A DNA stretch of 7,045 bases. It comes from Clostridia bacterium. Lineage in GTDB: Bacteria; Bacillota_A; Clostridia; Oscillospirales; CAG-272. Position numbers and translations under genes: made by a program. The stretch is from NCBI GenBank assembly GCA_017652965.1, contig JAGBZZ010000324.1, positions 1-7,045 on the forward strand, given 5' to 3'. Positions 7,039 to 7,045 of the stretch are shown piece after piece (position 1 is the first letter of the stretch; each line of letters starts with the position of its first letter). The notes beneath the pieces were generated by a model. The model was not told where the DNA came from. It did no database searches and saw only the letters and a list, made by a program, of their open reading frames with translations.

Positions 7039-7045
7039 AAAGGCA

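Noticed and set aside
1..7045. Search for a CRISPR array, tRNA, insertion sequence, direct-repeat array or toxin-antitoxin pair
   Set aside because: Nothing of these kinds was seen by reading. The gaps are 75, 13 and 66 bp plus one overlap, leaving no room for a hidden cassette.

Overview
The window is a compact, entirely minus-strand stretch of housekeeping genes. In the direction of transcription (right to left) the order is cdsA (truncated or interrupted) - dxr - rseP - ispG - polC (C-terminus beyond the left edge). Using PolC as the replicative polymerase, together with MEP-pathway isoprenoid genes next to cdsA and rseP, points to a Firmicutes (Bacillota) bacterium. Having ispG directly between rseP and polC is the arrangement I associate with Clostridia; in Bacillus subtilis proS sits in that position. 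The sequence is GC-rich by eye (not counted), with strong G/C preference at third codon positions, so a higher-GC clostridial lineage such as a gut Oscillospirales or Christensenellales member is plausible, but this is inference.

Region by region: 6577-7045 holds the C-terminal half of CDP-diglyceride synthase, with an in-frame TAG two codons before the first ATG. A 66-bp gap at 6511-6576 contains a GC-rich hairpin followed by a U-run and then the ribosome binding site of dxr. The dxr gene (5338-6510) overlaps rseP (4286-5341) by 4 bp (ATGA). A 13-bp spacer carrying a good Shine-Dalgarno sequence leads to ispG (3190-4272). A 75-bp AT-rich spacer (3115-3189) with a hairpin and a possible -10 element separates ispG from polC. 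PolC then fills everything from 3114 to the left edge (1038 codons, still open). There is no gene-free stretch longer than 300 bases.

The genes fit envelope growth coupled to replication. CdsA makes CDP-diacylglycerol for phospholipids. Dxr and IspG are the second and the penultimate enzymes of the MEP pathway, which supplies the isoprenoids from which undecaprenyl carriers are made. RseP is an intramembrane site-2 protease that typically acts in envelope-stress and division control. PolC replicates the chromosome.

I found no mobile element, CRISPR array, tRNA, rRNA or riboswitch, and no credible novel system. The long plus-strand open frames, including one of 730 codons, are antisense shadows of polC and ispG. 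The most notable anomaly is the in-frame amber codon at the 5' side of the cdsA fragment.
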